Under the pieces are notes generated by a model that was not told where the DNA came from, did no database searches, and saw only the letters and a program-made list of their open reading frames with translations. A stretch of DNA of 64,000 nt from Glandiceps talaboti. Taxonomy: Eukaryota; Hemichordata; Enteropneusta; Spengelidae. Below are positions 43,683 to 56,833 of this stretch, piece after piece. Position numbers and translations under genes: made by a program. How positions within the stretch are numbered: the first letter of the stretch is position 1; each line of letters opens with the position of its first letter. The stretch lies in the NCBI RefSeq assembly GCF_964340395.1, contig NC_135554.1, positions 3,015,001 to 3,079,000 of the forward strand. Direction: 5' to 3'.

Positions 43683-46600
43683 TAGCCTATATAGTAGAGT
43701 AAGTAGTCTATATATTAGTCTTTATAGTATTGAGTAACTAGTCAATATAGCATTCAGTAAGTAGTCTATATATTATTCAGTAAGTAGTCTATATAATAGT
43801 CAGTAACTAGTCTATATAGTATTCAGTAAATAGTCTATATAGTATTCAGTAAATAGTCTTTACAGTATTGAGTAACTAGTCTATATGGTATTCAGTAAGT
43901 AGTCTATATAGCATTCAGTAAGTAGTCTATATAGCATTCAGTAAGTAGTCTATATAGCATTCAGTAAGTAGTCTATATAGCATTCAGTAAGTAGTCTATA
44001 TAGTATTCAGTAAGTAGTCTATATAATAGTCAGTAACTAGTCTATATAATAGTCAGTAACTAGTCTATATAGCATTCAGTAACTAGTCAATATAGCATTC
44101 AGTAAGTAGTCTATATAGTATTCAGTAAGTAGTCTATATAGTATTCAGTAAGTTGTCTATATAGTATTCAGTAAGTAGTCTATATAGTATTCAGTAAGTA
44201 GTCTATATATTATTCAGTAAGTGGTCTATATAGTATTCAGTAAGTGGTCTATATAGTATTCAGTAAGTAGTCTATATAGTATTCAGTAAGTAGTCTATAT
44301 AATAGTCAGTAACTAGTCAATATAGCATTCAGTAAGTAGTCTATATAGTATTCAGTAAGTAGTCTATATAATAGTCAGTAACTAGTCAATATAGAATTCA
44401 GTAAGTAGTCTATATATTATTCAGTAAGTAGTCTATATAGTATTCAGTAAGTAGTCTATATGGTATTCAGTAAATAGACTATATAGTATTCAGTAAGTTG
44501 TCTATATAGTATTCAATAAGTTGTCTATATAGTATTCAGTAAGTAGTCTATATAGTATTCAGTAAGTAGTCTATATAGTATTCAGTAAGTAGTCTATATA
44601 ATATTCAGTAAGTTGTCTATATAGTATTCAGTAAGTTGTCTATATAGTATTCAGTAAGTTGTCTATATAGTATTCAGTAAGTAGTCTATATAGTATTCAG
44701 TAAGTTGTCTATATAGTATTCAGTAAGTTGTCTATATAGTATTCAGTAAGTAGTCTATATAGTATTCAGTGAGTAGTCTATATAGTATTCAGTAAGTAGT
44801 CTATATAGCATTCAGTAAGTAGTCTATATAATAGTCAGTAACTAGTCAATATAGCATTCAGTAAGTAGTCTATATATTATTCAGTAAGTAGTCTATATAG
44901 TATTCAGTAAGTAGTCAATATAGCATTCAGTAAGTAGTCTATATAGTATTCAGTAAGTAGTCTATATAGTATTCAGTAAGTAGTCTATATAGTATTCAGT
45001 AAGTTGTCTATATAGTATTCAGTAAGTAGTCTATATAGTATTCAGTAAGTTGTCTATATAGTATTCAGTAACTAGTCAATATAGCATTCAGTAAGTAGTC
45101 TATATAGTATTCAGTAAGTTGTCTGTATAGTATTCAGTAAGTAGTCTATATGGTATTCAGTAAGTAGTCTATATAGTATTCAGTAAGTTGTCTATATAGT
45201 ATTCAGTAAGTAGTCTATATGGTATTCAGTAAATAGTCTATATAGTATTCAGTAAGTTGTCTATATAGTATTCAGTAAGTAGTCTATATAGTATTCAGTA
45301 AGTAGTCTATATAGTATTCAGTAAGAAGTCTATATAGCATTCAGTAAGTAGTCTATATAATAGTCAGTAAGTAGTCTATATAGTATTGAGTGAGTAGTCT
45401 ATATAGTATTCAGTAAGTAGTCTATATAGTATTCAGTAAGTTGTCTATATAGTATTCAGTAAGTAGTCTATATAGTATTGAGTAAGTAGTCTATAAAGTA
45501 TTCAGTAAGTAGTCTATATAGTATTCAGTAAGTGGTCTATATATTATTCAGTAAGTAGTCTATATAGTATTAAGTTAGTAGTCTATATATTATTCAGTAA
45601 GTGGTCTATATATTATTCAGTAAGTAGTCTATATAGTATTCAGTAAGTAGTCTATATAGTATTCAGTAAGTAGTCTATATATTATTCAGTAAGTAGTCTA
45701 TATAGTATTAAGTTAGTAGTCTATATAGTATTCAGTGAGTAGTCTATATAGTATTCAGTGAGTAGTCTATATAGTATTCAGTGAGTAGTCTATATAGTAT
45801 TCAGTGAGTAGTCTATATAGTATTCAGTGAGTAGTCTATATAGTATTCAGTGAGTAGTCTATATAGTATTCAGTAAGTTGTCTATATAGTATTCAGTAAG
45901 TTGTCTATATAGTATTCAGTGAGTAGTCTATATAGTATTCAGTAAGTAGTCTATATAGTATTCAGTAAGTAGTCTATATAGTAATCAGTAAGTAGTCTAT
46001 ATAGTAGTCAGTAACTAGTCAATATAGCATTCAGTAAGTTGTCTATATAGTATTCAGTAAGTAGTCTATATAATAGTCAGTAACTAGTCAATATAGCATT
46101 CAGTAAGTAGTCTATATATTATTCAGTAAGTAGTCTATATAATAGTCAGTAACTAGTCAATATAGCATTCAGTAAGTAGTCTATATAATAGTCAGTAACT
46201 AGTCAATATAGCATTCAGTAAGTAGTCTATATAGTATTCAGTAAGTAGTCTATATAATAGTCAGTAACTAGTCAATATAGAATTCAGTAAGTAGTCTATA
46301 TATTATTCAGTAAGTAGTCTATATAGTATTCAGTAAGTAGTCTATATAGTATTCAGTAAGTAGTCTATATGGTATTCAGTAAATAGACTATATAGTATTC
46401 AGTAAGTTGTCTATATAGTATTCAGTAAGTTGTCTATATAGTATTCAGTAAGTTGTCTATATAGTATTCAGTAAGTAGTCTATATAGTATTCAGTAAGTA
46501 GTCTATATAGTATTCAGTAAGTTGTCTATATAGTATTCAGTAAGTTGTCTATATAGTATTCAGTAAGTAGTCTATATAGTATTCAGTAAGTTGTCTATAT

Positions 46601-49600
46601 AGTATTCAGTAAGTAGTCTATATAGTATTCAGTAAGTTGTCTATATAGTATTCAGTAAGTAGTCTATATAGCATTCAGTAAGTAGTCTATATAGTATTCA
46701 GTAAGTAGTCTATATAATAGTCAGTAACTAGTCAATATAGAATTCAGTAAGTAGTCTATATATTATTCAGTAAGTAGTCTATATAGTATTCAGTAAGTAG
46801 TCTATATAGTATTCAGTAAGTAGTCTATATGGTATTCAGTAAATAGACTATATAGTATTCAGTAAGTAGTCTATATATTATTCAGTAAGTAGTCTATATA
46901 GTATTAAGTTAGTAGTCTATATAGTATTCAGTGAGTAGTCTATATAGTATTCAGTGAGTAGTCTATATAGTATTCAGTGAGTAGTCTATATAGTATTCAG
47001 TGAGTAGTCTATATAGTATTCAGTAAGTTGTCTATATAGTATTCAGTGAGTTGTCTATATAGTATTCAGTGAGTAGTCTATATAGTATTCAGTAAGTAGT
47101 CTATATAGTATTCAGTAAGTAGTCTATATAGTAATCAGTAAGTAGTCTATATAGTAGTCAGTAACTAGTCAATATAGCATTCAGTAAGTTGTCTATATAG
47201 TATTCAGTAAGTAGTCTATATAATAGTCAGTAAATAGTCAATATAGCATTCAGTAAGTAGTCTATATATTATTCAGTAAGTAGTCTATATAATAGTCAGT
47301 AACTAGTCAATATAGCATTCAGTAAGTAGTCTATATAGTATTCAGTAAGTAGTCTATATAGTATTCAGTAAGTAGTCTATATAGTATTCAGTAAGTAGTC
47401 TATATGGTATTCAGTAAATAGACTATATAGTATTCAGTAAGTTGTCTATATAGTATTCAGTAAGTTGTCTATATAGTATTCAGTAAGTTGTCTATATAGT
47501 ATTCAGTAAGTAGTCTATATAGTATTCAGTAAGTAGTCTATATAGTATTCAGTAAGTAGTCTATATAGTATTCAGTAAGTTGTCTATATAGTATTCAGTA
47601 AGTAGTCTATATAGTATTCAGTAAGTTGTCTATATAGTATTCAGTAAGTAGTCTATATAGTATTCAGTAAGTTGTCTATATAGTATTCAGTAAGTTGTCT
47701 ATATAGTATTCAGTAAGTACTCTATATAGCATTCAGTAAGTGGTCTATATAGTATTCAGTAAGTAGTCTATATAGCATTCAGTAAGTAGTCTATATAGCA
47801 TTCAGTAAGTAGTCTATATAGTATTCAATAAGTAGTCTATATAGTATTCAGTAAGTTGTCTATATAGTATTCAGTAAGTTGTCTATATAGTATTCAGTAA
47901 GTTGTCTATATAGTATTCAGTAAGTAGTCTATATAGTATTCAGTAAGTAGTCTATATAATAGTCAGTAAGTAGTCTATATAGTATTCAGTAAGTTGTCTA
48001 TATAGTATTCAGTGAGTAGTCTATATAGTATTCAGTAAGTAGTCTATATAGTATTCAGTAAGTAGTCTATATAGTATTCAGTAAGTTGTCTATATAGTAT
48101 TCAGTAAGTAGTCTATATAGCATTCAGTAAGTAGTCTATATAGTATTCAGTAAGTAGTCTATATTCAGTAAGTAGTCTATATAGTATTCAGTAAGTTGCC
48201 TATATAGTATTCAGTAAGTAGTCTATATAGTATTCAGTAAGTTGTCTATATAGTATTCAGTAAGTTTTCTATATAGTATTCAGTAAGTAGTCTATATAGT
48301 ATTCAGTAAGTAGTCTATATGGTATTCAGTGAGTTGTCTATATAGTATTCAGTAAGTAGTCTATATGGTATTCAGTAAGTTGTCTATATAGTATTCAGTA
48401 AGTAGTCTATATGGTATTCAGTGAGTTGTCTATATAGTATTCAGTAAGTAGTCTATATAGTATTCAGTAAGTTGTCTATATAGTATTCAGTAAGTTTTCT
48501 ATATAGTATTCAGTAAGTAGTCTATATAGTATTCAGTAAGTAGTCTATATGGTATTCAGTAAGTAGTCTATATAGTATTCAGTGAGTTGTCTATATGGTA
48601 TTCAGTAAGTAGTCTATATAGTATTCAGTAAGTAGTCTATATAGTATTCAGTAAGTAGTCTATATGGTATTCAGTAAGTAGTCTATATAGTATTCAGTAA
48701 GTAGTCTATATGGTATTCAGTAAGTAGTCTATATGGTATTCAGTGAGTTGTCTATATGGTATTCAGTAAGTAGTCTATATAGTATTCAGTAAGTTGTCTA
48801 TATAGTATTCAGTAAGTTTTCTATATAGTATTCAGTAAGTAGTCTATATAGTATTCAGTAAGTAGTCTATATGGTATTCAGTGAGTTGTCTATATAGTAT
48901 TCAGTAAGTAGTCTATATGGTATTCAGTGAGTTGTCTATATAGTATTCAGTAAGTAGTCTATATGGTATTCAGTGAGTTGTCTATATAGTATTCAGTAAG
49001 TAGTCTATATGGTATTCAGTGAGTTGTCTATATAGTATTCAGTAAGTAGTCTATATAGTATTCAGTAAGTAGTCTATATGGTATTCAGTGAGTTGTCTAT
49101 ATAGTATTCAGTAAGTAGTCTATATAGTATTCAGTAAGTTGTCTATATAGTATTCAGTAAGTAGTCTATATAGTATTCAGTAAGTAGTCTATATAGTATT
49201 CAGTAAGTTGTCTATATAGTATTCAGTAAGTAGTCTATATAGTATTCAGTAAGTAGTCTATATGGTATTCAGTGAGTTGTCTATATAGTATTCAGTAAGT
49301 AGTCTATATAGTATTCAGTAAGTAGTCTATATGGTATTCAGTGAGTTGTCTATATGGTATTCAGTAAGTAGTCTATATAGTATTCAGTGAGTTGTCTATA
49401 TAGTATTCAGTGAGTTGTCTATATAGTATTCAGTAAGTAGTCTATATGGTATTCAGTAAGTAGTCTATATAGTATTCAGTAAGTAGTCTATATAGTATTC
49501 AGTGAGTTGTCTATATAGTATTCAGTAAGTAGTCAATATAGTATTCAGTAAGTAGTCTATATAGTATTCAGTGAGTTGTCTATATGGTATTCAGTAAGTT

Positions 49601-51795
49601 GTCTATATAGTATTCAGTGAGTTGTCTATATAGTATTCAGTGAGTAGTCTATATAGTATTCAGTAAGTAGTCAATATAGTATTCAGTAAGTAGTCTATAT
49701 GGTATTCAGTGAGTTGTCTATATGGTATTCAGTAAGTTGTCTATATAGTATTCAGTGAGTTGTCTATATAGTATTCAGTGAGTTGTCTATATGGTATTCA
49801 GTGAGTTGTCTATATAGTATTCAGTAAGTTGTCTATATAGTATTCAGTAAGTAGTCTATATGGTATTCAGTAAGTAGTCTATATAGTATTCAGTGAGTTG
49901 TCTATATAGTATTCAGTAAGTAGTCTATATGGTATTCAGTGAGTTGTCTATATAGTATTCAGTAAGTAGTCTATATAGTATTCAGTAAGTAGTCTATATA
50001 GTATTCAGTAAGTAGTCTATATAGTATTCAGTAAGTTGTCTATATAGTATTCAGTAAGTAGTCTATATAGTATTCAGTAAGTAGTCTATATAGTATTCAG
50101 TAAGTTGTCTATATAGTATTCAGTAAGTAGTCTATATAGTATTCAGTAAGTTGTCTATATAGTATTCAGTAAGTTGTCTATATAGTATTCAGTAAATAGT
50201 CTATATAGTATTCAGTAAGTTGTCTATATAGTATTCAGTAAGTAGTCTATATAGTATTCAGTAAGTAGTCTATATAGTATTCAGTGAGTTGTCTATATAG
50301 CTTTCAGTAAGTAGTCTATATAGCATTCAGTAAGTAGTCTATATAGTATTCAGTAAGTTGTCTATATAGTATTCAGTAAGTTGTCTATATAGTATTCAGT
50401 AAGTAGTCTATATAGTATTCAGTAAGTAGTCTATATGGTATTCAGTGAGTTGTCTATATAGTATTCAGTAAGTAGTCTATATAGTATTCAGTAAGTTGTC
50501 TATATAGTATTCAGTAAGTAGTCTATATAGTATTCAGTAAGTAGTCTATATAGTATTCAGTAAGTTGTCTATATAGTATTCAGTAAGTAGTCTATATAGT
50601 ATTCAGTAAGTAGTCTATATGGTATTCAGTGAGTTGTCTATATAGTATTCAGTAAGTAGTCTATATAGTATTCAGTAAGTAGTCTATATGGTATTCAGTG
50701 AGTTGTCTATATGGTATTCAGTAAGTAGTCTATATAGTATTCAGTGAGTTGTCTATATAGTATTCAGTGAGTTGTCTATATAGTATTCAGTAAGTAGTCT
50801 ATATGGTATTCAGTAAGTAGTCTATATAGTATTCAGTAAGTAGTCTATATAGTATTCAGTGAGTTGTCTATATAGTATTCAGTAAGTAGTCAATATAGTA
50901 TTCAGTAAGTAGTCTATATAGTATTCAGTGAGTTGTCTATATGGTATTCAGTAAGTTGTCTATATAGTATTCAGTGAGTTGTCTATATAGTATTCAGTGA
51001 GTAGTCTATATAGTATTCAGTAAGTAGTCAATATAGTATTCAGTAAGTAGTCTATATGGTATTCAGTGAGTTGTCTATATGGTATTCAGTAAGTTGTCTA
51101 TATAGTATTCAGTGAGTTGTCTATATAGTATTCAGTGAGTTGTCTATATGGTATTCAGTGAGTTGTCTATATAGTATTCAGTAAGTTGTCTATATAGTAT
51201 TCAGTAAGTAGTCTATATAGTATTCAGTAAGTAGTCTATATAGTATTCAGTGAGTTGTCTATATAGTATTCAGTAAGTAGTCTATATGGTATTCAGTGAG
51301 ATGTCTATATAGTATTCAGTAAGTAGTCTATATAGTATTCAGTAAGTAGTCTATATAGTATTCAGTAAGTAGTCTATATAGTATTCAGTAAGTTGTCTAT
51401 ATAGTATTCAGTAAGTAGTCTATATAGTATTCAGTAAGTAGTCTATATAGTATTCAGTAAGTTGTCTATATAGTATTCAGTAAGTAGTCTATATAGTATT
51501 CAGTAAGTTGTCTATATAGTATTCAGTAAGTTGTCTATATAGTATTCAGTAAGTAGTCTATATAGTATTCAGTAAGTAGTCTATATAGTATTCAGTAAAT
51601 AGTCTATATAGTATTCAGTAAGTTGTCTATATAGTATTCAGTGAGTTGTCTATATAGTATTCAGTAAGTAGTCTATATAGCATTCAGTAAGTAGTCTATA
51701 TAGTATTCAGTAAGTTGTCTATATAGTATTCAGTAAGTAGTCTATATAGTATTCAGTAAGTTGTCTATATAGTATTCAGTAAGTTGTCTATATTA
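43683..51795. repeat. 8.1-kb satellite, 23-bp unit, ~350 copies
   Basis: Unit GTCTATATAGTATTCAGTAA plus GTA, with single-base variants (GTTGTC, AGTGAGT, ATAGCATTC, ATGGTATTC, AATAGTCAGTAAC, AGTCAATATAG). Variant order repeats at long range: AGTCAATATA markers at 49531 and 49669 recur at 50888 and 51026 (1357 bp, 59 units), and GTAATCAGTA at 45981 recurs at 47131 (1150 bp, 50 units). The plus strand repeats TTCAGTAAGT, which contains the donor hexamer GTAAGT. Left units (to ~44100) and the rightmost are most degenerate. No frame is open. Confidence 0.98.
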
Positions 51796-52540
51796 TAGTA
51801 TAAAGTATATAAATATCGAAAATGGAAAACAATAATTGCAGACAATGTAAAGCTGCTATTTGAATAGAAATGACGGAAAACATCTGTAAAAAACCATACC
51901 AGCCCAAAGTGCGATCAATTTCAACGATTTGTGTACAAATTCCCCTGTTTTGCCGAATGTCAACAGCAACAGGGAAATAGTAAACTTAGGCGATTTTCTT
52001 TGGGCGTAATGATGAGTGTAGTAGTGACCAATACATACATCAACAAACATCAACAACCGTGTCTGTGGCTTGTTCGGTATGAGCCGTGTCATCCTTTATC
52101 TAAATATTGTCGCTGTGACAGTTATAAACAGATAAGCTAGTCAGATGAACAAAACGATATGTCTCGTCACGCATTGAGAACGACCGAAACAACTATGGGT
52201 GACCCGCTCTCTACGAGTCTACTTGCTCTTTGGTGTGTTCTGTCGAGCGCCCATGCCATGTAGCAAACCTAGCGAACCCAAACTTTCTAACTTTTGCAGT
52301 GTGAAAAGGGGGTCAACGGGCTAATGTAGGCAAATTACAAACCATTGAATATCGGTAACGAAGCGACGTTCAGGCGAGTCAACAAAGGGTATCTTGAAAC
52401 CGACCATCCTAACAACAGGGCAATGACTCGGTTTCCAAATCAGTGACTAATTAGGGACCCCCTGCGAATCCCTCCAAAGTTACCCAGATTTCCACAACAT
52501 GCGAAAGTACAATCGTTAAAAGCAGTAGTGTCAAATTAAG
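51796..52540. other. Unique upstream region of the 53.8-kb gene
   Basis: Composition shifts from AT-rich satellite edge to CpG-containing DNA from about 52080. The frames at 51856-52092 (minus) and 51931-52140 (plus) overlap each other and have no support. Likely regulatory. Confidence 0.4.
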
Positions 52541-52629
52541 CCGGAATATTGATCGACGACAGCGTTGTTATTTCGCTTTACTGTGACAAGATGTACACAC
52601 TGTATGGAAGTGTGTTGTCGTAACAGAAG
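52541..52629 (+). other. Probable 5'UTR exon end with consensus donor
   Basis: GTAACAGAAG ends at 52629 and is followed by GTAAGTGCG, a perfect 5' splice site in a CpG-richer context. The next plausible acceptor with an open frame is CTTTCCTTAAG at 53753. The exon's 5' boundary is not determined; no TATA box is obvious. A second candidate start region is at 52950-52965, where CCAAGATGGCTA resembles the YY1-type initiator motif. Confidence 0.4.
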
Positions 52630-53753
52630 GTAAGTGCGTCAAGCATTATTTTGCCGTAATTTGACAGTCACTTACGAAAGCGTATGTAGTACTACTACTA
52701 GTACTAGCGGGCAGCGTTGCATCGTACGCTGTACACCGTGTGTGCTGTAGTAATACAGGGATCTCCCCTTCCGGACCGTGTACCCGCCGGCCATCGTAGG
52801 ACGGTATTGGTCATTCACACTCCTCATAGCCACACTAATTGTACTATTCAAACAACACGTCGTCGTACTGAAACTAGGCAACACCAAAATCTTTGCAATA
52901 CTGGAAATCACTTGCTTCGGTCGACATAATCTTCCATTTCCGTCAGGTGGAAACCAAGATGGCTACTCGGGAACCGGTGCAGCATCGTCTTTAGTTGGGC
53001 ATAGTATTTTGGGATTGTACATTACTGGCATTGTACATCGAGTACATGTATTATAGAAAGCAGTGGTACTTGTATCGATCACCAGTACGCGGGAATTGTG
53101 TTGACACAACTAGAGAAACTCCGTAAAATTTTATGCAAACGGTCAATGTGTAGTTTGTTATGGACCCAACTTAAACTGAGTTTAGTGTGGTACATACGTG
53201 CATGTCAATGTGCTGTGTGTGTATATTTAGTATATCTTATTTCAGCCAACACTGCTAGTTCACAGTCTCCCTGTGTGAGCGAAACCGGGTGTTCGCCAGC
53301 TGAGGTCGTGAGATTTTTTTACAAAGTTACCCACGAGCCTGAGTAACAAGTGTTAGACGATCGCTTTACTGCACCTCATTGCTATTTGACGTGGAAGAAT
53401 TTCAACGATAAGCATACTCTAGATGTAGTCATATGACGGTATGGGAAATTCGGCTCAGTTTACATTGACGTAACCAACTACACTCCTTCCTTGAGGATCG
53501 AATGTCGTGACTTGTATGTATATACCCCTCTATCGACCCGACTCAAACTTGTCATGTAAATACGCCTGTAAAGTCTTATCGCAAGTAGCAATACTTATCC
53601 ATCGTCTTACCAGATAATACAACAGTTATATGACGTCAAGTGAATGGCTCGAGACACAAAGGGACGCAGTCGCCAACAGACTTGACAGACAATAAGGTCT
53701 TGGCTTGAAACTAACTGTCTATTTACCACTCTCTTGTTTTTACTTTCCTTAAG
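52630..53753 (+). other. Putative first intron
   Basis: Contains CpG-bearing sequence to ~53100 and several short overlapping frames on both strands (for example 52778-53056 and 53098-53346 plus) with no recognisable domain. Ends in a T/C-rich tract CTCTTGTTTTTACTTTCCTT before AAG at 53751-53753. Confidence 0.4.
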
Positions 53754-53786
53754 GGGTGCAAGACAAATGTGAACTGTGTGGACAGT

Positions 53787-54114
53787 ATGAGTCACCAGCA
53801 AACAAATAATTGTAATGGTCAACCAGTTGGCCAAAATGGTCGGTCCATCCCACCAATACGGGTGCAAAGTGAAACACCAGGACCACCGTCTAATGCAACG
53901 ACTCCCATACCAGGCCTTCATGCAGTTCAACACAATGGCTTGCAAAATGCACAATTAAATCAGTCCGTACAATTACCCAAACTGTCATCAGTCAGACAAA
54001 TTGTCAATCATGGCAGACCTGACCAGAAGTCATACTCAATTCCGTCCCTTCATCATGATTTGAAACGAGAACAACAAAGTTACTCAGAAAATGGCCATAC
54101 AGACAATAAAAAAG
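53787..54114 (+). CDS. First coding exon of an unrecognised gene
   Basis: The ATG at 53787 (A at -3) begins MSHQQTNNCNGQPVGQNGRS, followed by IPPIRVQSETPGPPSN, then KLSSVRQIVNHGRPDQKSYS and LKREQQSYSENGHTDNKK. It ends at a strong donor, AAAAAG-GTAAGA (GT at 54115), phase 1. The frame is open back to the acceptor at 53753, so the exon may start at 53754 and be coding throughout, or carry a short UTR. The sequence is Q/N/P/S-rich and predicted disordered, with no membrane segment or signal peptide: a regulatory or nuclear protein N terminus would fit, but I cannot name it. Downstream exons are not visible in the remaining 9.9 kb. Confidence 0.62.
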
Positions 54115-54639
54115 GTAAGAACTTTCCATCTTATACAAATTATGTTAGATGTCAAACGGCATCATTTAGGATTGGATTTCATTACACTTCATTGCATATC
54201 AATTTTGTAAAGTTCATCACAGTGTGCTGAATTTCATTGCATCTGTGGCAAATTTCTACATTTATCAAATTTAAATTTGTCAGTAAGACATGCATTAAGT
54301 ATGATTATTTCACCTCAGCCAGTACAAGGACACTGTCTCTGACACTGTCTCTGGGTGAATGAGTTACCACAATATATCCTTGTTTAATAAAGAGAAAGTG
54401 ACTCTTTAAAAATCAATGCTCCATTGTTTTGAAATATCACAGCGTAGATCTTGGTTTCAAGTTATTAGTTAGTGTATCACAAAATAGATGCTATCACATC
54501 ATGTTATATTGTACTAAATGACTGATCTGAAGCAGCTCTCAAACACAGTATTCATATAGATATTGTAAGTTGCACTAAGCTTTTCATAAAGAAAGTAAGA
54601 AGGAAGTGTATGATCAAAAACAGTTTATTATTTGACTTT

Positions 54640-55514
54640 GATTAATTAAAATACTGTACTACAAATGAATTGACGTTAATTAAAATAATGTACTACAAAT
54701 GAATTGACTTTAATTAAAATACTGTACTACAAATGAATTGACTTTAATTAAAATACTGTACTACAAATGAATTGACTTTAATTAAAATAATGTACTACAA
54801 ATGAATTGACTTTAATTAAAATACTGTACTACAAATGAATTGACTTTAATTAAAATAATGTACTACAAATGAATTGACTTTAATTAAAATAATGTACTAC
54901 AAATGAATTGACGTTAATTAAAATACTGTACTACAAATGAATTGACTTTAATTAAAATACTGTACTACACATGAATATTAAAATACTGTACTACACATGA
55001 ATATTAAAATACTGTACTAAATATGAATATTAAAGTACTGTACTACACATGAATTGACTTTAATTAAAATACTGTACTAAATATGAATATTAAAATACTG
55101 TACTACACATGAATATTAAAATACTGTACTACAAATGAATATTAAAATACTGTACTACACATGAATATTAAAATACTGTACTACACATGAATATTAAAAT
55201 ACTACTACACATGAATATTAAAATACTGTACTACACATGAATATTAAAATACTGTACTACACATGAATATTAAAATACTGTACTACACATGAATATTAAA
55301 ATACTGTACTACACATGAATATTAAAATACTGTACTACATATGTATATTAAAATGCTGTACTACACATGAATATTAAAATACTGTACTACACATGAATAT
55401 TAAAATACTGTACTACACATGAATATTAAAATACTGTACTACACATGAATATTAAAATACTGTACTACACATGAATATTAAAATACTGTACTACACATGA
55501 ATATTAAAATACTG
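54640..55514. repeat. Paired 34-bp and 26-bp minisatellites
   Basis: Units of 34 bp (ATGAATTGACTTTAATTAAA then ATACTGTACTACAA) occupy 54640-54965, about 9.5 copies. From 54965 a 26-bp form (ATGAATATTAAAATACTGTA then CTACAC) takes over for about 20 copies, with one reversion to the long form near 55050. The short unit equals the long one with 8 bp removed around TTGACTTTAA. Confidence 0.96.
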
Positions 55515-55680
55515 TGGCAGATGTGGCAGATAACCCAACCTGGTGTGCAGTAGCTAAGAGTTCAATGTTTATACAGTTAAATATATTGCAACATTCGACA
55601 ATTCCTGTTGATGAAACTTTTTGTTAAATTATTGACTCATCATAGACCACTTTTTGAAAGTACTTCGTCATGATTATGTG

Positions 55681-56052
55681 GAGTTTTAGACAAACTGTTG
55701 ACTGTGGAAGGGTTATATAGAGTTTTAGACAAACTAGTGACTGTGGAAGGGTTATATAGAGTTTTAGACAAACTAGTGACTGTGGAAGGGTTATATAGAG
55801 TTTTAGACAAACTAGTGACTGTGGAAGGGTTATATCGAGTTTTAGACAAACTAGTGACTGTGGAAGGGTTATATAGAGTTTTAGACAAACTAGTGACTGT
55901 GGAAGGGTTATATAGAGTTTTAGACAAACTGTTAACTGTGGAAGGGTTATATAGTTTTAGACAAACTAGTGACTGTGGAAGGGTTATATAGAGTTTTAGA
56001 CAAACTAGTGACTGTGGAAGGGTTATATCGAGTTTTAGACAAACTAGTGACT
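55681..56052. repeat. 39-bp minisatellite, ~9.5 copies
   Basis: Unit GAGTTTTAGACAAACTAGTG then ACTGTGGAAGGGTTATATA; offset checked at 55681 and 55720. One copy near 55945 lacks 4 bp, resetting the frame. Open frames on both strands (13 codons per unit) are artefacts. Confidence 0.97.
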
Positions 56053-56703
56053 GGTAAAAAATCAACAAAGTCTCCTTTTGAAGCATCTTTGTTTGAGTGT
56101 TTGTTCACTTTAAGTGTGACCTCTGAACCTAGAAATGTGACCTACATCTTTGACCATGACCCTTACTGACATGTTTGTAGTAAGAAATATACACATAAGA
56201 TGTGTTACATAAACAAGAATGAATAGTTGTAGAAATGACAGTTCTAGGGTGTAGGGCTACGTGTACATGTATGCTGAGTACAGGGTTACTTTATTTGACT
56301 CCTATGCAGTCCTATAGCATTTTAATCCCTTTCTACCAGAGGGATATTTGTTTGTACACAACAAACTACATGTTGGTCAATTTGGAAAATAGGCAATTAA
56401 TAAACTAAAATGTGGCATGGACATGAGATACACTGTGCTCTGTTATGAAAGATAGTCATTTGTAGGCGGCTTTTGGAAAATATCAGAACATGTTGACAGC
56501 TGACAGCAAAATTTGCACTTCTGGACATTGTTCTGAAAAATAGCGTCTTTTTGACTTCTGGTTATTCATCTTCATGGCAGTTCTGTTAGTAATACAACTT
56601 ACAAGAGGGATGTGAAAGCATTAGTTAATAGCATGCCGCTCTATTAAAAATGATGACAGTTAAACTATGCAAACTATCGCATGTAAGTGGCGCCAATATA
56701 GGA

Positions 56704-56833
56704 GAGATGGTTATATTTTGTGATTGGTTGAAATTTAGGACTAGAGATGGTTATATTTTGTGATTGGTTGAAATTTAGGACTAGAGATGGTTATATTTTG
56801 TGATTGGTTGAAATTTAGGACTAGAGATGGTTA
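56704..56833. repeat. 40-bp tandem repeat, 3.2 copies
   Basis: GAGATGGTTATATTTTGTGA then TTGGTTGAAATTTAGGACTA, starting at 56704, 56744, 56784 and 56824. Copies are identical, implying recent expansion. Confidence 0.97.

Noticed and set aside
55640-56086. 148-residue minus frame SLSKTLYNPSTV repeats and plus frames LVTVEGLYRVLDK
   Set aside because: 39-bp minisatellite with 13 codons per unit; a 4-bp deletion in one unit breaks the plus frame.
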